Assembly (NCBI GenBank): GCA_022702545.1
Contig: JAHRBC010000008.1
Coordinates: forward strand, 2,108,001-2,172,000
Direction of reading: 5' to 3'
DNA length: 64,000 nucleotides
DNA from: Phycomyces nitens
Lineage: Eukaryota > Mucoromycota > Mucoromycetes > Mucorales > Phycomycetaceae
Notes under the pieces: generated by a model
Seen by the model: the letters and a program-made list of their open reading frames with translations, nothing else
Databases searched by the model: none
What the model was told of the DNA's origin: nothing
Position numbers and translations under genes: made by a program
In this document: piece by piece, positions 43,819 to 54,544 of the stretch
Layout of the letters: each line of letters begins with the position of its first letter
How positions within the stretch are numbered: the stretch's first letter is position 1

Positions 43819-44937
43819 ATGAATCCGGTTGAAAGACACCAAGAAACACTTGACAACAAAACACTTAGCCAGTTCGAGATTGAAGAACGAGTCCAGAACT
43901 TGTTACCCAGCGAACTAGTAACCGACTATAAGAAGAACCGGCGTGTACCATACGTACCCGAAGAACAAAGAATCAAGAGTACTCCTGCACGAGAAGAAAA
44001 GTGGTCCGAACTTGCCCAACACCTTGCCGCGACACTAACAGGAAAGAACAGAAAACCAGAAGAAATGGCCCCTCCACCTGTCACAGTCACAGCCGAAGCC
44101 ATAGCAGCAGCTGTGGCTGAAGCGATGAAGGCAGTAACTGCACAGCAAGACTCGCGAGCAGAACGTATAAAACAACCAGATTGTTTTAGAGGAGAACGAT
44201 CTGCCGCAGTTGTCGATGGTTGGCTGCGCGCAGTCGAACGTTACACCAAGTACTACAATTTCACCCCCACCAGAGCCTGTGATTTTGCAGTGAACCTGCT
44301 GCGTGACCGAGCCGACACTTGGTGGCGACGAATGGAACTCAAGGAGAAGCATCCAACAACCTGGGACGAATTTAGACTTGCTCTTTCAGGAGAATTCCGC
44401 CCAGTATACTCGTTACAGACCTCTAGGGACCGCCTCGCAAGACTATACCAAAGAGGAACTGTGGCCGAGTACATCGATGCCTTCCAAGACATCCAGTTGG
44501 AGCTTCCTGGGATGAACGACGAAGAAGCTCTTGACAAGTTTGTCCGAGGTCTCCACCCAAGTGTGCGTGGTAATGTCCTTGCTGCCCGCCCTGTCGACGT
44601 TGACGATGCCTGTAACATTGCCTTGGCATATGCCAGTGGTCTCCAGCTTGGTCAACAAGAAATGTACACGCCTGCCCCATTGCCTCAACAATACCAGCCA
44701 CAGTACCAACCACAATACCAGCAGTATAGTGGACCCGAGCCCATGGACCTGGATGCAATCAATGGCCGCCGCAACAACTACCAGTCCCGTCCCCAGCCAG
44801 CACGAACCAGTGCTACTTGCCATTGGTGTGGCAAGCCCGGCCATATCAAGAGGAATTGCAGACAACGCATGGCTGTGATTAAGCAGTTGGATGAGGAGCA
44901 CCGAAAGAAGCAGGATTTTCGCGAAACACAACCGTAA
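43819..44937 (+). CDS. gag: Ty3/gypsy Gag
   Basis: 372 aa from the ATG at 43819 (MNPVERHQETLDNKTLSQFE) to TAA 44935-44937. The central retrotrans-gag domain is visible (FRGERSAAVVDGWLRAVERY, ADTWWRRMELKEKHPTTWDE, DRLARLYQRGTVAEYIDAFQ), followed by a Gln/Pro/Tyr-rich linker and one CCHC zinc knuckle (CHWCGKPGHIKRNC) for RNA packaging. The sequence around the gag ATG repeats the beginning of the LTR (TTTTGATGAATCCG). The pol frame is shifted by -1 and is open for about 36 nt before the gag stop. Confidence 0.93.
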   Translation: MNPVERHQETLDNKTLSQFEIEERVQNLLPSELVTDYKKNRRVPYVPEEQRIKSTPAREEKWSELAQHLAATLTGKNRKPEEMAPPPVTVTAEAIAAAVAEAMKAVTAQQDSRAERIKQPDCFRGERSAAVVDGWLRAVERYTKYYNFTPTRACDFAVNLLRDRADTWWRRMELKEKHPTTWDEFRLALSGEFRPVYSLQTSRDRLARLYQRGTVAEYIDAFQDIQLELPGMNDEEALDKFVRGLHPSVRGNVLAARPVDVDDACNIALAYASGLQLGQQEMYTPAPLPQQYQPQYQPQYQQYSGPEPMDLDAINGRRNNYQSRPQPARTSATCHWCGKPGHIKRNCRQRMAVIKQLDEEHRKKQDFRETQP

Positions 44938-44957
44938 CGGGAGGTCGGTTGTGTACA

Positions 44958-47900
44958 ATGGAAGAAAATTCCTCCCCACAGGCCAGTATCAATAATGAGC
45001 CTATTGAACATTTGAGTAATAAAGAAACTTGTGACCAGTATAAAGTTGTTACCAATGAAGAGAACAAGACTATTTCTGAAGAGAACTGTGACCCTTGTCT
45101 CACCGCCGATCAAAGTTTTCTTGAAGATCTTCACTCTGCTGTGGATACCGATCTCCCTCTGTATGCTGCTACACTCAATGGACAACAGATATTGGTTCTC
45201 GTCGATAGTGGTGCTAGTGCAAACTACGTATCCCCGCAAATCACTCATTTAGCCACACTTGTCACGGATATCCCTGGGCGATCAGTTGAAACTGCCGGCG
45301 GACACAGCATTAATATTAATCGAAAAGCCACATTAACTCTCTCTCTTAACGGCTATAATGATGTTGTTGATGCCTTCGTGTTCCCCACCAAATTCGACCT
45401 GATCCTCGGACGCACATGGTTGCAGAATGCCAAACCCGTTCCCGATTGGCATAGTGACAGCTGGTTACTCTCGCGTGATGGCTATGAATTTGTCCTGCGT
45501 CCTTATGGTAACCGCCCGATGAAGCCTCACCTGGGCTACCTCATATCTGCCAAGCAAGTCCAGAAACTCTCTCGGAGGGAGGAGGCTGAATGCTTTTTGT
45601 TGCACATCAAGAGCGAGAAAGGTGAAATGACAAAAGACGAGCAATGGACATCATTGGTGAAAGAGTTTGATGACGTTTTCCAAGATGGTTTGCCCGGATT
45701 ACCGCCAAGCCGTGATGTTCAACATGTAATAAACACTGGCGATGCATACCCTGTTAACAAACCACCGTTCAAGATGAGCCCGCGCGAACTCGACGAGCTC
45801 AAGAAACAATTGAAAGAACTCTTAGACCTCGGCCTCATCCGTCCAAGCTCATCACCTTGGGGTGCACCTATATTGTTTGTGAAAAAGAAGAACGGCGAAA
45901 TGAGAATGTGTGTTGACTACCGTGCCTTGAACAAGGTTACTGTCCGTAACAACCACCCCTTACCAAGAATTGACGAGTGTTTGGAACGGCTCCGCGGGTC
46001 AAACCATTTCACAAGTCTGGATTTGAAGAGTGGTTACCACCAAGTACGTATCCAAGACTCTGATGTGCCGAAAACCGCATTCAACACCCGATATGGTCAA
46101 TACGAGTTCCTGGTCCTGCCTTTTGGTCTGACAAATGCCCCGCCAACTTTCCAACACCTCATGAATAAGGTTCTTGGAGATTGCTTAGACCAGTTTGCTT
46201 TGGTATATTTGGACGACATCCTCATATTCAGCAAGACCCCCGAAGAACATGCTAAACATGTACGCCATGTGTTGAACCGCCTCCGTGAAGCCAAGTTGAT
46301 TGCCAACCTCAAGAAATGTGAATTCAACAAGAAGGAGCTAACTTTCCTTGGTTTCAACGTGTCAGCACAAGGCATACTTCCTCACCGGACAAGGTCAAGA
46401 CCATACAAGAATGGATAGCCCCTCCAATGTACAAGAAGTCCGGCAATTTATTGGCCTCGCACAACACTACCGACGCTTTATTCCTGGTTTTGCTGGAATT
46501 GCTGCCCCATTAACGGATCTCACCAAAGGCACAGGGCCGAAGAGACGCCCTATTGTATGGACGGACACATGTCAGGCAAGTTTTGACATCCTCAAGGAAA
46601 AACTTAGTACAGCACCAGTACTCCTAGCCCCTGATATGGACAAACCGTTCCGTATTGAAACTGACGCCTCGGATTTCGGTGTTGGTGCTGTTCTAATGCA
46701 AGAAGATGAGGAAGGAATTTTGAAACCATTGGCGTTTGAATCGAAGAAGTTATCTACCGCTGAAAGATCGTATCCGGCCCAAGAACGCGAGCTACTGGGT
46801 ATCTTACACGCCTTGCGTACATGGCGGTGTATGATCGAAGGAAAGCCGTTCACGGTATACACAGACCACCTCCCACTCAAGTACTTCCGCAGCCAAGTGA
46901 AGCCAACTCCTCGCCTAGTAAGATGGATTGCTGAATTTGAACTATACGACCCTATCATCCAATACAAGCCAGGCAAGGATAACGGTGTTCCCGATGTACT
47001 CTCCCGAATGGACGGTCCCGAATTTGATGCCTCTGCGATTGACTCCATGGAACCCGAATACTTGTACACTATGCCAGACACACAGACTTCCGATTGGCCG
47101 AAATTCTATGCTCGTACCGAAGATGAATGGCCAGAAGATATCAAAGAGTTACTAAATCGACAACGCAATAAGTTCGTAGTCCGGGAACAGAAGGTGTTCA
47201 GACTGGTTAAGATTGGTGACACCGTTCAAGAGATTCGATTTGCACTGTTCACAAAGCGTGCCGATCTGGTAAACAACTTCCACAATGGTTTTGGACATGC
47301 TGGTGAAACCACGGTATACGATCTCATGAAGAAACGTTGGTGGTGGCCAGGCATGCGAAGTCAGATTAAAGAATGGCTGGAAAAGTGCCCTCAATGCCAA
47401 TTGGCTTCCAACGCGGAACGTAACATCCACCATGCACCGATGGAGCCACTGGATATTCCTCCCCATTCTCACGCTGGCATCTCGATTTCATTGGAGAACT
47501 ACCCACTACCGTAAATGGAAACCGTTGGATTCTTGTTGCAGTTGATTATGCCACTAACTGGCCCATTGCCCGTGCTGTCCCTGCTGCCACTGGTGAAGCC
47601 ATCGCCAACTTCCTGTACGAAGAAATCGTTATGCGTTTTGGCTGCCCTGACGAAATTCTCACTGATCGTGGTGCCAACTTTATGTCGCATATCCTAAAAT
47701 TCTACATTCAAAAGATCAAGCTGCACCACAAGTTGACTTCTGCCTTTCACCCCCGGACCAATGGGAAATGTGAACGATTAAATGGTATCCTCAAACAAAT
47801 GTTGCGCAAATATGTCCATGGAGCTATACATCGTTGGGACGAATATCTGGAGACTTCACTTTGGGCTTGCCGAATCAGAAAGCACCGCACGACTGGGTTT

Positions 47901-48485
47901 AGCCCGTTTTTCTTGACATATGGTCGCGAACCCCGTATTCCCGGTGATCCCTTGCGCCCATTCATGGATACATCGATTCCCAATGATCCTGCTCTTGTTT
48001 CTGATGGTGCCATTCCTTTTCTTCGTAATCTCCAACAAGCTCGCATAGATGCTGATGCTCGAGTAGCCGCCAATAGTCAACAAGACAAGGAACGATGGGA
48101 CTCCATTATGAAACCGCATCAGTTTGCAATTGGTGAGCATTTGTTGCTACGACATGAGAACAAATTTGGCTTAGAGTACAACTGGATGGGACCGTACATT
48201 GTCGTTGACAAGAACTTTGAAAAGAACATATACAAGCTCACTACCATGGAGGGTGTGCCTTATACCTCCTGGGTCCATGCCGATCGCCTCAAGATTGCCA
48301 AATCCGATGATTTTCACAATACCTGGTATCACCCAACCCCTGCCCGTGCCCAGATGCGCCGTGACCTTGTCTTGGATGCCTCTTCTGCCTTGCCGTTTTC
48401 CCTTGTGGATTCCTCTGTGGTTGATCGAGGACTATCAACAGTTTCGGGAGGGGTGATGTCGGACATTATTTTGATGAATCCGTAA
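44958..48485 (+). pseudogene. pol: Ty3/gypsy Pol (protease, RT, RNase H, integrase), two frameshifts
   Basis: From the ATG at 44958 (MEENSSPQASINNEPIEHLS): aspartic protease LVLVDSGASANYVSP, reverse transcriptase with VDYRALNKVTVRNN, PFGLTNAPPTFQHLM and the catalytic YLDDILIF. The frame breaks at about 46380-46384 (one base missing in CTTCCTCACC). RNase H (ETDASDFGVGAVLMQ) and the integrase HHCC region (GFGHAGETTVYDLMKKRWWW, then KCPQC) follow. The frame breaks again at about 47460-47466 in a C run. The integrase core follows with VDYATNW, TDRGANFMSH and KCERLNGI (D, D, E). The reading frame stops at 48483-48485, 29 bases inside the 3' LTR. Everything except the two single-base losses is intact. 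Confidence 0.92.
48443..48456 (+). promoter_or_regulatory. Polypurine tract
   Basis: TCGGGAGGGGTGA sits directly upstream of the 3' LTR and would prime plus-strand DNA synthesis. Confidence 0.7.
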
Positions 48486-48767
48486 AATCTGAAGATGATT
48501 AACCGCAGTACTTCTTTATGCGCAGTAACATCTTCCTGAGCATTAACCGCAGTACAATGTCTCTTCTTTTATGAAAATATCATATAATAACTACTGCGGA
48601 TAATGCGCAGTATTAGTTAGAGAACTATATAAGATAACCAAAGTCATAATAATAAAAAGTATCTTTTATCCTCTCTTTGATTTTACGTATACTCCTGTTT
48701 CCCCAGTGGGATTGACCTTTTGGCTTTGTTATAGTAAAAGGAAGACCATCCCAGATCAGGAACGACA
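48457..48767 (+). repeat. 3' LTR
   Basis: 311 bases. I compared it with the 5' LTR and found no difference. Confidence 0.95.
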
Positions 48768-48788
48768 TTAGTAAAAATAAAAAAAAGA

Positions 48789-48807
48789 CGATATTTTCAA
48801 AATATCG
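48789..48807. terminator. Perfect palindrome downstream of tRNA-Asp
   Basis: CGATATTTTCAAAATATCG is a 9-bp perfect inverted repeat with a one-base centre, between the LTR and the tRNA 3' end. Just upstream on the minus strand, TTTCTTTTT (48808-48816) is the probable Pol III terminator of the tRNA. Confidence 0.5.
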
Positions 48808-48816
48808 AAAAAGAAA

Positions 48817-48888
48817 CTCTCCGACCGGGAATTGAACCCGGGTCTCCCGCGTGACAGGCGGGGATACTCACCACTATACTATCGAAGA
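48817..48888 (-). tRNA. tRNA-Asp(GTC)
   Basis: 72 nt on the minus strand. The acceptor arms TCTTCGA and TCGGAGA pair completely (one G-U wobble) with discriminator G. The D arm is TAGTATAGTGGTGAGTATC, the anticodon arm CCCGCCTGTCACGCGGG has anticodon GTC, and the T arm is CCGGGTTCAATTCCCGG. No intron. This is the canonical eukaryotic tRNA-Asp. The CCA is not encoded. Confidence 0.97.
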
Positions 48889-51151
48889 ATTGGTTGATTT
48901 TAGAGTTTGTACAACAAATAAAATACAAACAATGCGTGTCATTTTTAATTTATATAATTAAGAAATTGATGAGTATCTAATATTATGGAAATATAACTAC
49001 TGTTTTATTATTTAATAATCTTATTTTATTTCATAATATATTATATATTATAGTATTCTTTTTTATATTAATTTTTTTAAAGAATAATATTTAACAGTAA
49101 GTTAAATATATTATCTTTATTTCAAGTAAAACTTTGTAGATTATTATTTATATTAAACTTGGTCTATTCTATATATTTAGATCTATATATTATTTTTATT
49201 TTAATATAAAAATAATAACTAGTATTTAATAAATCTAATAGATATAAAAATAATATCACTAATAGTCTCAAAATATTTATAGAAAAAGATTAATATATCT
49301 GATAATCAAGCTTAGATTTACTATTCTATAATGTTGTAAATGAGTATTGATCACTGCTGAATCTGAGAGTAAGACTGAAGGATAAAATAATATCCTCAGC
49401 TATTCCAGTCAAACGGATCTGGCTTTATGGGATTATCCAATACACAGATCATCATACACATAATTGATTATTATTTATTATTATTATTGTTATCACCATA
49501 ATATGGGATATACAGATATACACATATTTATCTAATGGCATCATCATATTCCATCTACATATTTCATTGATTATATGAATACTTGATTGAGAGACTACAA
49601 CTACAATAAATTAATAATTCTAAAAACATTACCCAAGTATCTGGGTCGGAATATTAAAATATTACCAATAGCATAAATGCTCTTCTTTACCAAAGCTCTC
49701 TGGCTGATCTGACTGGAGAAGTATCATATCAATAGGTCTCTCTGGATCTTTCCAGAAAGACAATACTCCTGGAAGATGACTCATCGTGATAAATATTACC
49801 AAAGCATATACTGAATTATAAATCAGAAAACATATAAATATCAGTAGTTAGTTCTGTGTAGAAACATAACCTTTTTCTTTGGAATAAACACCCTACACAA
49901 GTTCTCACGAATTCTTTCGTATCTTTCCAAGTTTATTTCTACCCACAACATATAATATACATATATATATTTGCTATAAGAATAAAAACTTTAAATAATT
50001 TTAAAATAAATTTATGTGAAAATAAACTTCAAATATATAAATAATTAGTGACTAAAATAAGTAAATATTAATCTATTAATACAGGAATAATTTATTCAGA
50101 GTTGTCAAATAATTAGTAAAATATAATATATATTCAAGAATAACTAATATCTCTAAGAATAACATATATTTATTTTATTATTATCATTTACAATATTATA
50201 CTAATACTAAATAAAATAAAATAGTTACTAATGTCAGAATAGATTCCAGTTTTTTCTTAAAAAACAAAACAAATTATAGTTATACTACTGTTTCATTCGG
50301 GTATATTAAAATTATTATTCTCAAGAATATTTAATATTCTCAATTCCAAATAAAATGCTTATTTTAATAGATAATATAGTCCAAAAAACTTATAAGAAAT
50401 TCTAGATTACTGAGACCATCTCATTACTAGAGAGAAAAAGAGAAAGAAATTACATTCAATTTTTATGAATTGTCATTGATATTACTACCTTTCAATTGCA
50501 GTCTGCAAAGATAAAATAACCTAAAATTGAAAAGTAATAATTGTTGAGATTGGTTCCAAACAACTTTTGCGCCACCCACCCAAGTTAGATACTAGTGAGA
50601 ATATCAATATATCATAGCTATCTTTAGATCTTACTTTCTTTTATACACACCCTCTACAATTACCACTCATTATATTTAGAAATAGTTTTATCATATCTAG
50701 AAAACATATAAATACTAGTAGAGCTTGATCATAGAAAGATTAAGCAAACAACGTCTTTTATTAAATAACTTATTTTTGAACCTCCTGTTTCTGTCTCTTG
50801 CCTTGTCTGCTTGGATCAGTTCCTGACATTAGTTATGTCACCATTCTTGGCACAGTTAGCACTCCTCTCACTGTAGTGACATGCTATCATATCCAGTAAT
50901 GGAAGCTTTAATATATATATCTTGACATGATTGCACATTTGCAGTGTAGGTTTCTCTTTATAAATATTATAGTTATCAACAACGGCAGCTGTTTAATATC
51001 CGCTTTTAAACCTTTGCATTACGTGTTATTCAGATCCCTTGTTTTTCCATTGTTTTTTTTTGTGTGTGTGCGTGTTTGTCATATGGAATCTATTAACTTA
51101 TCATTGATAAAGAAAGGGTTGCCCTAAAAGTTGATTGCAACCTCCCAGAAT
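48889..51151. other. Very AT-rich gene-free interval
   Basis: About 2.2 kb, strongly AT-rich, with no supported gene. Possible LTR-like sequence at 50542-50828 is listed separately. Confidence 0.6.
50542..50828 (+). repeat. Candidate solo LTR, different family
   Basis: 287 bp starting TGTTGAGATTGGTTCC and ending GATCAGTTCCTGACA, with TGT...ACA ends and an internal TATA-like segment (TATACACACC). The end resembles that of the Ty3 LTR (ATCAG...GACATTAG). No target duplication was seen, so this is tentative. Confidence 0.3.
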
Positions 51152-52632
51152 ATGTTTGAAAATATTAAATACAAAGAAGGTAAACCGGAAGCTAATGTAT
51201 CAAAAATACATTTATTATATCTGTAATTCATATTTTATTATCTTTATCAATAGACGTCATTACAGCCATGATTAAATTGGCCAATAATCAAAAAGAAGTC
51301 AAGTGGTCTCAGCTCATCTTGGAGCTGAAAGAGTTGATTACTTTAAATTATGATGGTAAAAGCATCGCCAGGTTCAAAGGCGATTGGAAAAGAAAGATAA
51401 AGCTCATTGCCAATGCATGCGGGTACAGACTTGTACATTTCAACAGAAATCCATGGCTCGCAATCGACGAATCATTAGAGAAACAATCCTCTTGTTCCTC
51501 ATCCTCGTTCTCATCCTCATCCTCATCCACAAAGTCAAGCTACAGCCTATCAGAAGACGAAAAAAAACGTGTGCTTTCCCAATACAATGCTATTGAAGAA
51601 AAAGATAAATGGATCTTGTCAACTGGTACTGTGGTTGAAGACAAGATGAAAACATTGGTGGAGCTCTCTTGTTTTGAGCACCCTATACACTCCATGATAA
51701 TGGATCCAGACGATCTCATTTGGAAAGAACACTTTACTGCCAAAGAGTTGAACGAGATAAAGACCTTTGGAGGGAAACCGCTCGGGAAGCTTCCTAGAGA
51801 ATTACAGGAATATCTTGATTCATATGACAAACAGTGGAAGACAGGAAGTGATCTGTGTGAATATGCAGAAAACCAAGAGCATATTCCTTTTGCCGAGTTT
51901 GACAAGAGATGGATCCGCCAGAGTATGATTGATATTTCAGAAATGTTTCATATCAATAGTCATTTAAGTCTAAAAGATTACTCGGAAGCAGATCTATTAC
52001 ACGGATTATGGGCATTCATTTACAAGCTTTTCCGAGATGACACCATCAAAGCAAGCCTTGGCGAGCGTAGCAGTGTTGCAGTCTCAATGGCAAGAAATAC
52101 CAATAGATCTCTAAAGACCAACGAAAAGAGACAAAGAAAGGCAATGGGGACAAGAGTAGATATGTTATTCAAATGTGTAAATGTCGAACTTGGTCTATGT
52201 GAAGTAGGAAAACACACTGTAACAACCGTTGACGATAAATATTTGGATGATGGATTATTTAAATTGCCAAAGACATTAAGAGACATGCTATGTATACTCA
52301 TCAACAAGAATCCGGACCAAACCAACAGCCTGTCAACAATTGGAATACTTATTATGGGTCTTAACATGGAAGTAATAAGAATGGATATTCCCAAAGGCCA
52401 TTCAATAACAAGACTCTCAAGAACACCAATGTTTGAATTTCCATTGTCACCCACAAATATCGGCGTTGACTTTATACCGATTCTCGAAGCCATCTGGAAA
52501 GCAAAACAGATAATGGTTGAGAATATTCAACTACTTGGTAACCGCAAAAGAAAAGCCTCCGAGTTTGTGATTAGTAGTGATAAAGCATCTATATTGGAGT
52601 ATTCTTTTGTTCGTTCCTCTAAAAATATATGA
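51152..52632 (+). CDS. Lineage-type protein, possible PD-(D/E)XK nuclease core
   Basis: Two exons (51152-51179 and 51254-52632) sum to 1407 nt, giving 468 aa starting MFENIKYKEDVITAMIKLAN. The N-terminal part (to about residue 85) is basic and helical, then comes a Ser-rich linker (SSCSSSSFSSSSSSTKSS). The C-terminal 300 residues are well ordered: DKRWIRQSMIDISEMF, YSEADLLHGLWAFIYKLF, ASLGERSSVAVSMARNTNRS, GTRVDMLFKCVNVELGLCEV, GKHTVTTVDDKYLDDGLFKL and LPKTLRDMLCILINK. The spacing of VDMLF, then ELGLCEVGK (Asp, Glu-x-Gly-Lys after a beta-strand) resembles a PD-(D/E)XK nuclease-like core. That is inference; no name is assigned. A shorter start at 51268 is possible but the first exon keeps frame and improves the N-terminus. 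Confidence 0.7.
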
Positions 52633-52900
52633 TATTTTTATATTTAAATATCAATAAATATGCTTTATACACTAAGCAATCCACGTAAAAAAGCTCATAT
52701 TATCCTGTATGGTTCTTGTTTTCTGATTTGGGTCTTCCTGTTTCCAGGCAGCAGACCATCTTCAGGTCTGCCTAGAAATGATTATCCGAGATGGTTACGT
52801 CACAGTTTTAGTGATATAACGATCCATCGCGCTCTTTCCACTTTTTTCCTACCTTCTTTTTATGCATCGGTTTTACGGAAATCTTTGTTACATGCTCAGT
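52633..52900. other. Intergenic before the repeat-spacer array
   Basis: Contains GGCAGCAGACCATCTTC at 52747, which may be a very diverged member of the array that starts at 52901; otherwise unremarkable. Confidence 0.35.
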
Positions 52901-53210
52901 GGTAGTAGACGCTCTTTGAAGTTCATGCCACTTGTCGTCATGTGATGGAGATCATGTCAGTACTTTGGTACTTTGCCTCCACATTATGGTAGTAGATGTT
53001 GCCTTTACTGGGTTTCTCATGCCTGTAATCTTGGAGGAGGGAATTGTTGACTAGATGGTTCTGAGGGGTTTATCTTATGCGACGATTAGTAGTAGACGCT
53101 CTTTGAAGTTCATGCTAGTTCCTCAAGTAAGAAAAACATTTGATGGTCGACGTCTCTAGTGCTTCAGCTGTTTCCTTCCTGGTAGTAGACGCTCTTTGAA
53201 GTTCATGCCA
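52901..53210. repeat. Repeat-spacer array (30-bp direct repeats)
   Basis: A 30-base unit beginning GGTAGTAGACGCTCTTTG and ending TTCATGCCA occurs at 52901-52930 and 53181-53210 with perfect identity, and at about 53088-53115 with changes only at its two ends. A diverged copy (GGTAGTAGATG...TTCTCATGCC) lies at 52988-53023. Starts are 87, 100 and 93 bp apart, and the 57-65-bp spacers are unrelated to each other by eye. No ORF spans it convincingly and no tRNA or snoRNA boxes are clear. Confidence 0.85.
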
Positions 53211-53755
53211 GGCAACGAATGGTGAAAGTATTGACATGTTGGGATCTGAGGGGAGGGAACAGATAGTCTCCACCTTCACGTGGTTATTCCTGTCAGTAAA
53301 AGCTTACAGCTTTGAAACCAAGAGAGACTTTATATATGCATATTAAATAATATTAAATACAATAAAGGGCATAAAGATATATATATATATTTCAAGTTAT
53401 TTAGTGATGAGATACTTATAATACATTTTAACTTGGATTCTAAAAGCACAATTGATCATTAAGTCAAAGCACATAGTGTTTCATTATTTTCTCTTTTTCG
53501 CAAATCCACTTATAAATATGAGCTAATAAATCATAAGAGTTTTATCCTACAAGACAAAATCAAGGTGGCAAAGGAAGCTCTTCAAATGACTTATTGTTCT
53601 CAATCAAAGCTGCGGATAGTGTAGAAAGACCACACATTGAAAGTGAGCATATTACGGTACGCCCTAAAAAACAATAGTGCAGTTTGTACGCTTTTGCAAT
53701 AAAAGAGTACCACATGGTTTTGAGGGTAAATAAATATTTCTGTAATGATGGGATA

Positions 53756-54121
53756 TTAGTTGGATCTTTGGTATACGGTGCGATATGAACTAAAGGTCTT
53801 TTGCGGGAAAAGGAAGTTATACCCACGGTATAAGAACGGGGTTGAGGATGAAGCGATTTAGGTGGATGTATTGCTATACAATAGACGATAGTAATTGGAG
53901 CTGTCTCTTGGCATATCAGACAATTCAAAGTGACCAGAGCGACCTATGTTCTATGCAACAAATATATATTTAACGGTAAAGGAACATGTTTTACTCAGAT
54001 AGTTGATACTTGGAAGGTCTCCAAGGTAGTACTGTCTACTTCAAAATTCTCCATTGTACTCCATGTACCTCTTTCTCACACCAGACCAAACTGTCTGCTG
54101 CTTCGACCCGGAGAACATCAC
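53756..54121. repeat. Dispersed repeat, copy 2 (LTR-like)
   Basis: Homologous over its length to 10739-11080. It starts near TTGGATCTTTGGTATACGGTG and ends CTTCGACCCGGAGAACATCA. It carries an extra segment around 53880-53925 relative to copy 1. Flanks do not match those of copy 1, so the homology is confined to the repeat. Confidence 0.7.
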
Positions 54122-54540
54122 ATTTCCATTAGCTTTTTTCACAAAATATAAACTATGCATATTGTCAACACGAGCATATATGTAGATTCAAATGTATATG
54201 AAAGATCGAGAAAATTTTATATAGAAATTATCATGATTTTTTTTGACACAAAATAAATATAAATTTATAAACCAAGTAATAAAAAAAAATGCAAACATTC
54301 ATAGCCTGAACATTATTTAAAGTTAACATCTCCAAGCCCAAACATGGTAGAACCATCATCTTAACCTTATGGTCGAAATTCTCGCAATAAGGTCTGAGCT
54401 TCTTGGCTTATTACAGTCGCAACTACCTAGATTCAGTACAGTTGATAAAAGTTGATAATTCAAAAGTTCATGGTCCATCTCTGATAGTCATTTATACTTT
54501 ATGAATATATTTTAATAATATTTTTTTTTTTAAAAAAACA
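54122..54540. other. AT-rich spacer
   Basis: No supported feature; it ends with an A run before the Tc1 remnant. Confidence 0.4.
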
Positions 54541-54544
54541 AGAG

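Larger units (their letters stand above)
43469..48767 (+). mobile_element. Ty3/gypsy LTR retrotransposon, full length
   Basis: 5299 bp bounded by two 311-bp LTRs with TGTCG...CGACA ends. TTAG stands on both outer sides (43465-43468 and 48768-48771), a likely 4-bp target duplication. The order is gag, protease, reverse transcriptase, RNase H, integrase, which defines Ty3/gypsy (Metaviridae-type). I see no chromodomain. The LTRs appear identical by eye over all 311 bases, so the insertion is recent, yet pol contains two single-base frameshifts. Confidence 0.95.

Noticed and set aside
44898..44958. Programmed -1 frameshift site between gag and pol
   Set aside because: The frames overlap by about 36 nt, but I see no canonical XXXYYYZ heptamer or clear stimulatory stem, so I only note the overlap.
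48889..50541. Nuclear copy of mitochondrial DNA
   Set aside because: The AT-rich composition invited the idea but no mitochondrial gene or tRNA sequence is readable.
50542..50828. Confirmed solo LTR
   Set aside because: No target duplication and no second copy in the window; kept as a low-confidence feature only.
52901..53210. True CRISPR array
   Set aside because: Only four repeats, longer and uneven spacing, no cas genes, and a eukaryotic genome. It is reported as a repeat-spacer structure instead.
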